Both the position numbers and the translations under genes were made by a program. Of a stretch of 64,000 nt of DNA, positions 10,204 through 20,637 are shown in pieces. The notes under the pieces were generated by a model. That model saw nothing but the letters and a program-made list of their open reading frames with translations. It searched no databases and was not told the DNA's origin. Source of the stretch: Toxorhynchites rutilus septentrionalis (taxonomy: Eukaryota > Arthropoda > Insecta > Diptera > Culicidae); the NCBI RefSeq assembly GCF_029784135.1, contig NC_073746.1:60796097-60860096 (forward strand), read 5' to 3'. Position 1 is the first letter of the stretch, and each line of letters opens with the position of its first letter.

Positions 10204-10608
10204 TTCATTCCGACGAAGCGGAGATTGTGACCTCAGTAGCCGTCGACTCCATGAGATTCCCTGATTCCTCAAATGTCACGATGTATCGAGAGCGAGAGGG
10301 AGAAATTGTCTTGCTCTATGATTTCAATTTTTAGCAGCAATTACGATTCAGCTAGCAACGAATCGACGATGGCGGCGAGTGCGCCCTAAATGGCCCTTCT
10401 CAAGGTTGAGAGTTTATGTGAAGTTTTATTAATAGGCCTTTCTCAAGGCAAGAGGAGAATGAACTGCAAAACTTCAAAACCTTCTCTCTATCTCTCTATT
10501 TCTTTCGGTCTTAATGATATCGTTTTCCGATGGATCATTTCAATTTCTCAAGAACATTGTTCCCGGGTTAAAAGTGGCGTCAAAGTGCAGCACGTTTGAA
10601 GCCGGATG
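10204..10608. other. Unassigned stretch
   Basis: No gene or element was recognised. It contains two related short segments (GGCCCTTCTCAAGGTTGAGA near 10392 and GGCCTTTCTCAAGGCAAGAG near 10436), which suggests a decayed repeat. Confidence 0.3.
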
Positions 10609-10900
10609 TGAAGAAGGTTTTGCACCCGTGGCCGAGTGGTTAGCGTCCCACAAGATCATGCCGGGGGTTCGGGTTCGATTTCCGTTTTAACCGGGGGATT
10701 TCTCGTCAAAGAAAATTCTTCCGATTTGCACTGTGGCCACGCGTATTCTAGAGCTTGCCACTCCAGAGTACATTCAAGGCGTGCTATTCGGCATAGAAAA
10801 CTCAACCAAGTACTACTAATAAAATTGACGCAAGTAATGCTACGTTGAAAAGGCAAAAGTTGCACTGGAACGTTAGTGCCATCCAAGAAATGAAGAAGGT
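10609..10900 (+). mobile_element. Feilai SINE
   Basis: tRNA-derived SINE. CCGTGGCCGAGTGGTTAGCG is the A-box region and GGGTTCGGGTTCGATTTCCG the B-box region, followed by the Feilai body (CACGCGTATTCTAGAGCTTG, GGCGTGCTATTCGGCATAGA) and a terminal AAGAAATGAAGAAG tail. A 10-base repeat TGAAGAAGGT at 10609-10618 and 10891-10900 is the likely target duplication. Other copies in the window are at 44978-45251 and 19640-19760. Confidence 0.9.
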
Positions 10901-11527
10901 ATTTTACTGTGGTGAGAGCTATGTTCTTCGGTTGAATACGGAAGATGAAAATTAGTTCCGCTGCGGTTCCCCGCTGCCACCCCCGCACAACCGATTCGGT
11001 TCAGATTTTTTCTTGACGGTCTGCGAAAGGTGCTACATAGTATAATTTGAGGATTATTTATTTGGGAATGGTGTTTTTGGGAACCCTTGATACACCGCGT
11101 TTTTTTATGAACTAAACCAGATGCAAAAAGAGTAAAAACTACGTTTGTACGGTCATAAGTTAACCATCCGCCAAGGATATCCATTCTGTACTTTAGTTGC
11201 CGTATATCAATAGTGCAAGTGCCCAATATTTCCAAGAAGAATTATGGATTTCATAAATAAACGGGATAAAATGCCCCCACATTATAACCCTTGCCGTAAT
11301 AGCGTATACACCCTCAACCCTTTTGTATCATACACCCATTTTCAACCAAGAATACCTGAACAAAGTCTCTTCAGTATTGATAGTTAGTTTTCTATTTAGG
11401 GAAACGATACAATTATCTTTAACTACACAGTATTCATATTACTGATTAACATAAAATGATTGTTTTTATTAACTACAAAATTGATTAGATAAATTACTTT
11501 CAATTCAAACGTTTTCACTTAAAATAA
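10901..11527. other. Unassigned, apparently unique intronic sequence
   Basis: No repeat or coding signal was recognised. It leads directly into the pyrimidine tract of the recursive splice site at 11560. Confidence 0.35.
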
Positions 11528-11566
11528 TGTGCTCTTTCTTCTGTTTTTCTTTCCTTACAGGTAAGT
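11528..11566 (+). promoter_or_regulatory. Recursive splice site (zero-length exon, ratchet point)
   Basis: A long pyrimidine-rich tract (TGCTCTTTCTTCTGTTTTTC, then TTTCCTTACAG) ends in a perfect 3' splice site at 11560 and is followed with no intervening exon by GTAAGTCACA, a perfect 5' splice site. The juxtaposed CAG|GTAAGT after a strong tract is the diagnostic motif of recursive splicing in long dipteran introns, where the intron is removed stepwise. The orientation (+) agrees with the Ziz exons at 50421-50891. Such a match could arise by chance, but the tract quality and the long-intron context favour a real site. Confidence 0.6.
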
Positions 11567-11739
11567 CACAAGATACCCAGTGCAATGTGTATGTACATCA
11601 TCTGCTCTATCCACCGTAAGTTGCCCTGCGGCCCATTATGGACTTTACCTCGAATGTGTGGATGAATAAAATCGTGCTCATTCCTCAGAACATGTTTTGA
11701 GTCCGAAACGAACGGGGCACCTCCGGTACGAAATTGTAT

Positions 11740-12970
11740 GATTCATATCTATAATCGTTGCTTATCGATGGCGGCGGCGGCAGCTTCGCTCGATTCACGG
11801 GCTATGGACGTGGATTCAACCACCAAGATATCATCCATCGTGATCGATCTTTAACTGAACGGCTCGATTCTTGTCGGGCATCGACATCGGTGGTTGATTT
11901 CCCGGAATTTTTCGGGGTACTGTTTGTGAGATTTGTTCGAGCTTTAGAGTTCCGAAAAAGAATTAAAGGATTCAAAAGAAATTTTATTCTCCGACCCACA
12001 CCTTCCGATTCTCCTCGCGCTGCCACTCGTATGGACAAACGAAAGGTTCCAAGCTGGGCGTTGCATATTAGCACTCAAGTATGTCTCATTTATCATCGCA
12101 CAATTTCCCGCTCATATAAACCATACGCCCGGGCAGACAAACAGACGTCCAGCTTTTCTTAACCACAATCAGCGCGATGCGATCGTATCTGCACAAACTG
12201 CTACACAATATAAAAACCAACCATTCGAAGGTTCGTTTGAATAACCCTTCACGCGAGGCGGTTCGGACGCGGCTTCGAACAACAACAACAACAACAAAAA
12301 GTCCATCTCGAGGCTCCTCCACAGAACAAAGCAACGGAGAATCAAGATCAGGCTATTATAAATGATCCTCCTGGCGCACGCAGCAGCAGCAGCAGCCCCT
12401 AATGAAGGTCCCATGTGATGATGCTGTGCTGCGCTGACGGTGAACGTCAGCGTGGCCCACGCCAAGGATCTCAGACACTCTAGACCGGGCGACGATACTC
12501 ACTAGGACTCGCTAAAGCATGCACCACTGCGCCTTCACGCTCGGCCGGGGCAGGCAAGAAACGGTCGCAGCAACAGCAGCAGCAGGAACAGAGGGAAGAA
12601 GGATTAAATAAAATATTTCAATAAAGAAACCGCGAACGAACGAACGAGCGAACGCGAAAAAACAACAGTGGGCAGGAAAGAGGGCGGAGCCGACTCGTTT
12701 ATCTCTTCTGGCTGATGATTTTTATTTCGCGTTGGTCGCGTTCTCGCGTTCGTCACTTTCGCGCGCGGGTCTCATCGCGCTCTTGGTCGCCTTTTCCTTT
12801 TGTTGTTGATCGCGCATTGTTTACTTCTGGGTATCTTCTGCGTTCATTACGCGCGTCAGTAACATGATGGTGTTGATGATTCTCATCATCATGATCATCA
12901 CGGGACCGGAGTCAAGACGGTTGCCATCATCGTCGTCACCATCAGCGACAGTGAGTCCTCTGTCGAAATT
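11740..12970. other. CpG-rich unique region
   Basis: About 1.2 kb with clearly higher GC than its surroundings (patches such as GATGGCGGCGGCGGCAGC near 11767 and TTCGCGCGCGGGTCTCATCG near 12759), CAACAA and GCAGCA triplet runs, and no transposon similarity seen. Open frames (11758-12162 and its overlaps) look like by-products of the composition. It may be a cis-regulatory or alternative-promoter region of the host gene. Confidence 0.35.
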
Positions 12971-13755
12971 GAAATTACATGACGGTGAAAGCATATCCAG
13001 ATGTTTTAAGTTTGTTGCACTTGATTGAGATATTATCTTACGATCACGAAGCGATTGAGAAGGACTCAAATGAAAATTACTAGAAAAACTTTAAAAAAAT
13101 ATATCTCAGGAATGTTTGTTCCGATTGATTTGGTGTCTTCCGCAATGTTTCAGGTTAATATTGGGGCTATGAAAAAATTGAATAAATATATATATTTTTT
13201 ATATACGCGCAGTGCCCCAAAATGGAGAAATGATGGACAAAAGAGTTATAAGTTTAAAAAAAAGGATTTTTGAAAATTGCTGAAATGTTTCTTATAATAG
13301 TTTTTAGACACAATTTTATGAAAGTACGTATAATTTGCAATCAAAAAGGTGGACGGCAAAATTTTGCTAAATGCTATCTGTTCGTACCCGTCTTAGTTTG
13401 ATGGTCAGAGGGTCTGGGTTCACCTAGTTCCCTTCATTCTTTTTTTCAGCTGGTGAACAAAAAAAAACGGGTGATTTTCCGAATTGATTTTCATCTTTCT
13501 TGAATAGGACTAAAACGCAGAAATTTTCGAACTAATTTATTTGTAACCGACACGGTTGCCTTATTGAGAATGATTAAATCTCCATGAGTATTACAAAACA
13601 GAAAAACAAAGCTTGCTTAGTTGTTGTGCATGAACATGCCGGCTATCTAGGTCCGCAGGAGGATTTATCTTCAGCACTTGTTATGTCCTTGTGCTTCATG
13701 GTTGTGATTAGGCGACGTCACATCCTTCGAAGTTCCACTGGATAACTACAGTTGG
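12971..13755. other. Unassigned AT-rich stretch
   Basis: No coding motif found. Near 13390-13430 there is a weak tRNA-like look (TTAGTTTGATGGTCAGAG, then GGGTTCACCTAGTTCCC), possibly a decayed SINE. Confidence 0.3.
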
Positions 13756-14713
13756 ATGCCCGCTCGAGCTCTTCTCAAACTGCAACAGACAAACACGGCG
13801 CGCTGGTTGCTTGTATATCCCTTGCGATGTCCTCAGCGTCACTACTCTGACCACTCCGTCCAGGTCAGGGTGGACTTCAGTGATACGGCCGAAAGGCCAC
13901 AGTTCGCAGCCTTGTTTTCCTCCTTCAGAACGACCATCTATTCGACCTTCAATTTGATCGATGGAAGAGCCCCCTGGTTGACGTTATGGACGTCCCTTCG
14001 CCAACGCTTCCAGTGCTGCTGGATGAGCTGTTGAAGTTGCTGGTAGTGTTCAAGCTTATTGGTTGGAATGTCTGTATAGTCCGGATTTGGAATCAGGGGT
14101 CAGAGGTCGAGAGTTCATTACCGCTTCAACCTGAACAAGAATAGTGGTCATGTCCTCCGACGCTGTCCAAGAAGTTTCACCAGGGAAGACTTAGCGGATT
14201 TGAAGTTTAGAGCTTTCGGTAGAATGAATGTGCACACAATTCCATCCCGAGAGGCCTCGTTGCTAATGGTGGTCACGCTTGCGGAATGATTGAGCAGAGC
14301 GTAAAGCGCTCGGAGTTCGTTGTTAGTCCCTTTGAAGTTGAGCCCGTTGTCCGAGTGGATCTCGGCAGGAACGCCTCGTTTTCCAACGAGTATCAACAAA
14401 TCGCCCACTAACTCCAAGTGAACTGCCTTGGCGCAAATCACAAGAAGACAGCGATGTAAGCCTTCTGCGCTGCAGTCTTGCAATGGACGTGTTTGAGGTA
14501 GATCGGACCACAGTAATCTACGCCAGTCGTTGCAAATGGTCGAGCGGAAAGAGTTCGGAAATGAGGAAGCTGTCCGGGAGGTTGGGTGACAGGGACAGGG
14601 TTGCTTCGGAAACAGCGTATGCAATTCCGGTAAATATAGCTTGCTAAAGACATAGCATTCAGGGGCCAATATTCAATATTCAGCCTACCTTGTATTGATA
14701 ACCTACTGCTCAA
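13756..14713 (-). pseudogene. BEL/Pao integrase and pol C-terminus fossil
   Basis: Reading the minus strand from 14713, the frames show the integrase segment with a YWPLNA motif and CIRC, then GVDYCGPIYLK (first catalytic Asp), AVHLELVGDL, and RGVPAEIHSDNGLNFKG (second Asp). The third catalytic residue is lost. Further on come VEAVMNSRPLTP, a PTNKLEHYQQLQQ stretch with HWKRWRRD, and a decayed domain ending in VVRVVTLRTS-like sequence. This order is typical of the end of a BEL/Pao pol protein. Several deletions (between the second Asp and the preceding helix, and after NSRPLTP) and frameshifts break it. It is unrelated in detail to the intact BEL frame at 59351. Confidence 0.8.
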
Positions 14714-14911
14714 GCGAGAATCGGGAAATATGAAACCATACTGTCAATGTAAACGAGTGGAATGAACACCAACATTAGCATGCTATGAAGCTAATTTTTT
14801 ATAGCATTTTCATTTTCCGGAAACTTTGTTTTTGCTAAAAAAAATCACTGTGAGCGATGAAGTTCAATTTGACTTCCGTGATAATCACTTCAAATTATTG
14901 ACAGTAATGAA

Positions 14912-15060
14912 TAGGGATTGTTAACCGGTTTTACCGTTACCGGTTTTACTGGTAACACCGAGTCATTTTCCGTTACCGAATTACCGGTAATTTTACAATC
15001 AATAACCGGTAATTTCAATAATAATTTTCAAATTTTACAATCAATAACCGGTAATCACTG
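14912..15060. repeat. hAT-like end with clustered ACCGGTAA motifs
   Basis: Begins TAGGGATTGTTAACCGG and holds at least eight copies of ACCGGTAA or its variants on both strands within 150 bases, including a duplicated TTTTACAATCAATAACCGG block. Dense short subterminal motifs are usual for hAT elements. A hAT-like coding remnant follows directly. Confidence 0.5.
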
Positions 15061-15080
15061 ATCGATCTGAAGCGAAACAC

Positions 15081-15322
15081 AAGATAAGCTCCAGCGATGA
15101 AGAACTGACAGCGGTAATGGAATCGGTTGATGCCCCCGAACCTGTTCTGGTCACTGTGGAACTGCTATTGCAGAAGAAATGCACCCTTTATGAAGCTGAC
15201 GTCAGATTGCAATTTATGTTAGAACAGCTATCGGAGCATCAGAAATTTCGAAGCAGCTGCTTGAAGCCCTAATTGTAAGGTGTGCAGAAAGACGTTTCGT
15301 ATACGAAGATTTGGTCCCATAT
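15081..15322 (+). pseudogene. hAT-like transposase remnant, upstream part
   Basis: The + frame from about 15117 reads EPVLVTVELLLQKKC, then LQFMLEQLSEH; after a one-base frameshift near 15235 it continues SKQLLEALIVRCAERR. The arrangement resembles the middle to C-terminal part of hAT transposases (a 'L.P...AT..L....LT.....' stretch followed by a helix ending in ERR). No BED finger or catalytic residues are visible. The frame is interrupted by a mariner at 15324 and resumes beyond it at 16055. Confidence 0.5.
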
Positions 15323-15323
15323 A

Positions 15324-16052
15324 CGAGGGTCACTATTTATATTTCGGGAATTGGCAACACTGATGTCATGTGAGTCCATCTGACGGTTCCATCGTAAAGT
15401 TTGACATTTTTGACGATATACGTACTTAGAACATTTTGTCATACGGACGCTATTTGTTTATTTTATATTTAGTTGAAAGTTTGGTCTCGGCAAAAAAATG
15501 GAACTGAATCGTGAACATTTTCGTGCGATGGTTTTTTACGACTTTCGACGTGGATTATCACAACAAGAGTGCGTCAATCAACTTAATTTGACTTTTGGCG
15601 ATGAAGCTCCATCAAAAACCACTGTGTATCGCTGGTATAGTGAATTAAATCGTGGTCGTAGCTCGCTGTCCGACGAGTTTCGTGAAGGTCGTCCAAAATC
15701 GACTGTAGTGCCAGAAAACATCGATGCTGTGCACGAAATGATTAAGCAAGATCGTCATGTAACCTATTGTGAGATTGAGGCATCCCTAAGCATTACTTCC
15801 ACCAGCATATATGCGATTTTACATGAACACTTAGTTGTGCGAAAATTATGTTCACGTTGGATCCCACATAATTTGACAATCGCTCAAAAAAAAGGCTCAT
15901 GTCGATTGGAATAAATGCTTTGAAAATTGGTTTAAGCGCATGCAAAAGTGTATCGATCATCGTGGCGAGTACTTTGAAAAACAATAAAAATATATTCGCA
16001 GCTTAACTATTTGTTTTTGTTCCTATTCCCGAAATGTAAATAGTGACCCTCG
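15324..16052 (+). mobile_element. Internally deleted mariner (MITE-like)
   Basis: 729-base element bracketed by TA at 15322-15323 and 16053-16054. The ends are inverted repeats of about 28 bases (CGAGGGTCACTATTTATATT on the left; one mismatch to the right end). It keeps the transposase N-terminus and the last ~25 codons but lacks the catalytic core, so it is roughly half the usual 1.3 kb. It split an older hAT-like element. Confidence 0.92.
15498..15914 (+). pseudogene. mariner transposase, N-terminal domain only
   Basis: 138 codons starting at the ATG 15498. It contains the paired helix-turn-helix DNA-binding region of mariner transposases: the first helix set around HFRAMVFYDFRRGLSQQE, then TTVYRWYSEL and a long linker with FREGRPKS, and a second set around VTYCEIEASLSI, ending near RWIPHNLTIAQKK. 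Family members run to about 345 residues; here an internal deletion removes all three catalytic Asp residues, and the C-terminal motif KCFENWFKRMQKCIDHRGEY survives in another frame (about 15918-15985). It could at most make a DNA-binding fragment. Confidence 0.88.
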
Positions 16053-16054
16053 TA

Positions 16055-16290
16055 TGAATAATCATTCTGCTCGTGGTCGTGACACAATTATTGATGATTT
16101 TGGAGTTTTCTGTCAAACGTCACGGATTGAAGTGATCAAACAGGCATTTGAAATTGTTCCTGACTTGATCAAATTTGACGATGACGATATTGATTCATGC
16201 GTACTGTATTCCCAACATAATAGGACTCTGAACGGGCGTTTTCCTTTTCTGGAAACTTCGTTAATGAGATCCGATCTAGATTAGAAGGCG
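16055..16290 (+). pseudogene. hAT-like transposase remnant, downstream part
   Basis: Continuation of the frame cut by the mariner. It reads HSARGRDTIIDDFGVFCQ and ends in an acidic stretch (FDDDDIDS). No conserved hAT dimerisation motif is clear, so the assignment depends on its position after the 15081-15322 fragment. Confidence 0.3.
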
Positions 16291-17203
16291 ACAAAATTCA
16301 CATTCTTTGTGCCTTTAAGGTGATAATCGCCTTCCTGTGGAAGCTAGCCACAAATGGCTGCCACAATGGCGCTCATTTCTTTCATCTCCCTCCTTCACCC
16401 CTCGCCCGAAAATCAATGATTTTGCGAAACAGTGTGAAGAAAATGATAGTTTTCGCACACTTCCCATCAAGTGATATCAATCAAACTCTTTTTCATCTGC
16501 AGTCGCACTGTATAGTGAAAAACGTCGGAAAACTCGAGCTAGTGCTCTGAAAGTTAAATTTTAATTTTTAAATTTTCGGCAATGGTTTTGTTTGTTTTGG
16601 TTAAAGCATCGTTATTTTTTCGACACTGATGCCAGACAACATCATCGAAGCAGCTATAAAAACCACTCAATAAAATGTTATTCCTGAGTCATAGCGTTTG
16701 ATGTCATGAAAATCAATAGAATAAAATTGTGTTGATATCAATACAATTATTATTTTTACGTTTAATGAGTCTATAATGTAAGTTTTAGCAGCTTTAACAT
16801 TGGGTAAGAAAATTGTATTGCAGAGCTCGGAACACTGTCACGGCTTCCTATGCTTTCAAAAACAGTAAACGGAAAAGTATTACATTCAATCAAAATGCCT
16901 CGGCTAACGAAGAGAAGGGTTAAGGCTCTCCAACGTGATTATGTGAAAACAATACGATCAACGGAGGAAAATATTAAGGAATTATCAACATCGAGTTACT
17001 ATGCGGAAGAACTTGTTAATACCAAAAGAATCCCAATTCGCATGTGTTATAAATTTGTTCATGTTACGCTCGCGTATAATTAGAATTTTATTTCATATGC
17101 AAATGCACCTTCTATATATATTTATATTTGCAATTGTTCATCGGAACATATCGTTCATCGGAACATATCGTTCATACATTTTACTTTAGTATTGAATTCT
17201 CGC
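16291..17203. other. Unassigned stretch
   Basis: No gene recognised. An open frame from 16850 (77 codons) begins with MLSKTVNGKVLHSIKMPRL and matches nothing I know. At 17139-17175 the segment GTTCATCGGAACATATC is tandemly duplicated. Confidence 0.3.
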
Positions 17204-17836
17204 GTAACTTTTGAAAAGGTCCTAAGTAACAAATGTAAACAAATCGAGTTAATGGATGCACACCATTAGCTCTCAATCATTGAACGCATTGCGAAAACAA
17301 CCGTTCAAGTATTTATCCTTTTCACCGTTTTATCACCGATACAAAATATGTCCAATGTACAGATTCTAATTTTAAGCACTCAACTGTTACTTCGGACGTC
17401 CGAAGTAACAAAGCAATCAAAACAACACGAAGTCGCACTTTGGACATTTTGTTATTTTCGGGTGTAGATACCGTTTTTAGTGCAATTCTTCGAGTGATAA
17501 CAATAAAGATCTGCTTTTAGCACGAAGTGCAAATGTTTGGATCGTTGTTCAGTAGTTATTTTAAAATTTTCATTGTGCAACGTAATTCGTCCAATGTACA
17601 AAGCCGTCAGTCAAAACGTCCAATGTAACATTTTTAGCTCGGAGGCTTCAATTTCAAACTTTAATCACATTACAACAGTTACGATTGGTTTTTCAAAGTT
17701 ATTATTGGATGCTAGTAGTAAAAGAAGGGATAAAGATCGATTCCTTCTGAAACAATTCGCGGAACAATGTTCCGGTCTTTAACTTCGTTTTTCTCGAGTT
17801 GATGTGAATGTTACATAGGACCTTTTCAAAAGTTAC
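17204..17836. mobile_element. MITE with 27-bp terminal inverted repeats
   Basis: The ends 17204-17230 (GTAACTTTTGAAAAGGTCCT...) and 17810-17836 are inverted repeats with one mismatch in 27. The 633-base element encodes no transposase. It contains a perfect 24-base palindrome at 17386-17409 (GTTACTTCGGAC and its complement) and several GTCCAATGTAC motifs. The target-site duplication is unclear. Confidence 0.8.
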
Positions 17837-18208
17837 CCAAGCATTGTTATTTTTTTTTTCAAATGTATTCAAAGACCCGTGTCAATGAAGCGCCACACAG
17901 TCTGATAAGTGAATTGATCTATTTACGTGTGCTTTGCTCTTCTCTCACAAACACAATTACCCCATTTTTACACGTGGTTTTACCTATACTACTACAATGG
18001 CTAGCTTCCACGTTCACCTTAACAGTGGCGTCGAGTGATGCTCTCGCTCCGGGGCGGAAGAGTTGAATTGCACCCAAACTCCCACCAGAAAAGAAATCAA
18101 TCATATTTATCCAATTTCTTCATATAAATTTGGTTTATTCTGCACCCCTAAAATCGTGTACCCGGGAGCGGTCCGCCCCCTCGTTCCCCTAGTCGACGCC
18201 ACTAGACC

Positions 18209-18497
18209 TTAACACGTTAAGCCCCGTGTCGGTCTCTATGGACTGACGTTGAGCTTTTCATTAGAAAAACGTTGACTACTGGGACTGACAATTACCTGAT
18301 AAGGATATATAATAAAAACTAGTTTTTTTTCGGATGTTTTACGATATGTGACTACTCTCTAGTCGATTTTCTGATTATTTTCTTTTTATACAATAAATAT
18401 CTTTCAGAGCGAAGACCGACATTGATATTTTGCGAAATCTCCAGATGCGGGCTGAATGGAAAGCGTAGCAAGAAAAATTCGGGACTCAACGTGTTGA
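18209..18497. mobile_element. Short MITE, possibly TTAA-targeted
   Basis: The left end TTAACACGTTAAGCCCCG (18209-18226) is inverted at 18480-18497 with about three mismatches. The 289-base interior is non-coding. TTAA at the left end would suit a piggyBac-like origin, but a matching right TTAA is not clear. Confidence 0.55.
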
Positions 18498-19590
18498 GTA
18501 TTGCTTTAACCAGCAAAAACTTGCAAAATGTTGTTTTGTAAACTTATCATTATAAATCAAACTCTTCAAGAAAACGGTTTGTTTTAAAGTATAAAGTAAA
18601 GTTTCAAGCATAAATCGGTACGACACTGCTGCAACTTCACGTTCGATATTCGTAAGAAGTTCATCAATCGTCGCTGGCTCGTTGGCATAGACCATAGACT
18701 TGACGTAGCTCCACAGGAAATAGTCTAACGTCATCAAATCGCGCGACTGAGGCGGCCAATTGACTGGGCTATTTCGTGAGATAACACGCTCACCCAACTT
18801 GGTTTTCCAATAAATCGATTGTGAAATTCGCTGTGTGGCTTGTGGCGCCGTCCTGTTGAAACCACATATTGTCCAAGTCCATATCATCCAATTCGGGCCA
18901 AAAATATTTGGTTTTCATGGAGCGGTAGCGATTGCCATTTACAGTAACGTGCCGGTCTTGATCATCACGGAAGGAGTACGGCCCAATGACGCCGCCGGAC
19001 CATAAAACGCACCAAACCGTAATTTTTTCGGGATGCAATGGTGACTCATGGAGTACGTGTAGATTGTCGCCTGACCAACAGCGCATAATTTGCTTATTGA
19101 CGAAGCCATTCAGCTAGAAATGAGCCTCATCGCTGAAGATGGTCAAGCGACTTCAGATCAGTACAATTTGATCTTGTACGGAAGTAGGCCAAGATATTTT
19201 CGCAAAATTCGTCACAATGACGTCACATAGATGCCCAACGCTTGAGAACGATGTGTGAGGAACTGATTTGGGTTCTCTAGTACGGGAACATTTTGTACTG
19301 TGCCCGTGGATTCAAATTTTTCCACTAGACGCATAATTGTTGATCTGGCAGGACGATTATGACGACCATGAATTGGACGTAGCGCTCTTAAAGCTAAGGC
19401 CATTGACTCCGAATTTCGGTAGTAAATTTTAATAATATCGACTCGTTGTTGGATCGTATATCTTTCCATTATGAAATGGCAGACCTTACTGAAGAGAAAT
19501 GTCAAGAGAGAGGGAAAAAATATGGCGTAGTTTGCTGTCCCTATCGGTCTACTTTTGTAGCGTCCCTATTGAAATACCCGTTATTTATTT
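18498..19590 (-). mobile_element. DD41D mariner (rosa-like) remnant
   Basis: Transposase pieces cover nearly the whole block on the minus strand. The 5' leader and probable terminal region lie at 19506-19590 (containing TACAAAAGTAGACCGATAGG on the minus strand). The left (3') end could not be matched to a terminal inverted repeat and may be lost next to the MITE ending at 18497. Confidence 0.75.
18510..19505 (-). pseudogene. DD41D mariner transposase, broken
   Basis: The N-terminal part (MERYTIQQRVDIIKIYYRNS, then ALRPIHGRHNRP) is the first helix-turn-helix. The core shows IFSDEAHF with the first Asp, LHPEKITVWCVLWSGGVIGP, and FQQDGATSHT with the second Asp. The third Asp is in the DLMTLDYFLW motif with 41 residues between it and the second, which defines the DD41D group. 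Lesions: a TGG-to-TAG type stop right after the first Asp (in HF*LNGF, about 19117), a deletion in the linker, a stop-laden stretch at 19090-19210, and a frameshift near 18790-18800. The C-terminal WGYVKSMVYANEP-like part survives. Inactive. Confidence 0.82.
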
Positions 19591-19639
19591 GAATACCGTT
19601 TCACCAAAGCAGACCAGGCGACCCCATAACTACCTTCGC

Positions 19640-19760
19640 CAGAACCATTTTTCTTAGTACATTGTATGATTTTTGTATGCCAAGGAACACGCCTTGAATG
19701 TATTCTGATTGACAAGCTCTACAATGTGACCACAGTGCAAGTAAGAAAAAAAATTCTTTG
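19640..19760 (-). mobile_element. Feilai SINE fragment
   Basis: On the minus strand this matches the central body of Feilai (GTGGTCACATTGTAGAGCTT, AAGGCGTGTTCCTTGGCATA). Both the tRNA-like head and the tail are diverged or lost. Confidence 0.7.
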
Positions 19761-20637
19761 ACGAAACGTTTTCCTAGCCGCTCTGAAAGGGCAACACGGA
19801 TATTGCATAAACATTAAACAACGAAATCTGTTTATTATTTACATCGTTACCCATTTTCTATCAAAAAAATTGAAAAAATAAAATTTTGGGAGACGAAACA
19901 AACGCAAGAGTGCGGTCGATAAATTTTCATGCGTGACGATTCGACGCGATCAGGACAACGTTCTGGAGATTTCGCAAAATATCAGCGATGTCGTGAGCTG
20001 TGCCAACAATTCATATACGTATACGCAATACGGTAAAGAGCGAGCAACTACGATTTCTGCGACCCAATCAACAGAAGCCGCGTGAGGAAGAATACATTCA
20101 CTCGCGAGACGCTATCATGAGCAACACCAACACAGCCTTTACTATCGCCAGGTCAAAACGCATGTGCTGTTATGACATTACAGCAAGTGCTTTTAAACAA
20201 AAAACGAAGTCTTTAATGAGCTTCATTACAACATTACACGTATTCGTTCCCACACGTTGTTGGATGTTTTGGGTTGCATGGCAGAAGCGAGGATTGCCAC
20301 ATACATAAATGTTTAATTTGGTTAGTCGACAAATCAAAAATCGATAGTGTAATTTCCTAGGAAATTCCAGAGCCGGCTACTGTGTAACAGAGTAACATAT
20401 TCGCTGCAAGTGGGAAAAAACTTGAACGGAAACTGTCTAATAATTTACATAATGACTTATTATTTTCGACCTGAATATATTTCATTATCTTGTATCGATT
20501 GAAATATATTTCACAAATTGATTTCTTTTTATTCGTGATTTTATTATTTTATAAACATCACCATTTTTTTATGTTTTTTTTGTCCACCAAAAAAAAAAAG
20601 AAAATGGGTGGGTTATATCTAAGATATAACCGCAAGG
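19761..20637. other. Unassigned stretch
   Basis: An open frame at 20000-20308 shows no family motif. From about 20560 the sequence matches the (GGTTATATCTAAGATATAACC)-bearing end seen at 46795 and 58497, and leads into the terminus at 20638. Confidence 0.3.

Noticed and set aside
13385..13450. tRNA-like TTAGTTTGATGG ... GGGTTCACC sequence
   Set aside because: No acceptor stem or clear SINE body; too weak for a tRNA or SINE call.
20000..20308. 102-codon open frame
   Set aside because: No recognisable domain, no splice or promoter support, and close to random length in this composition.
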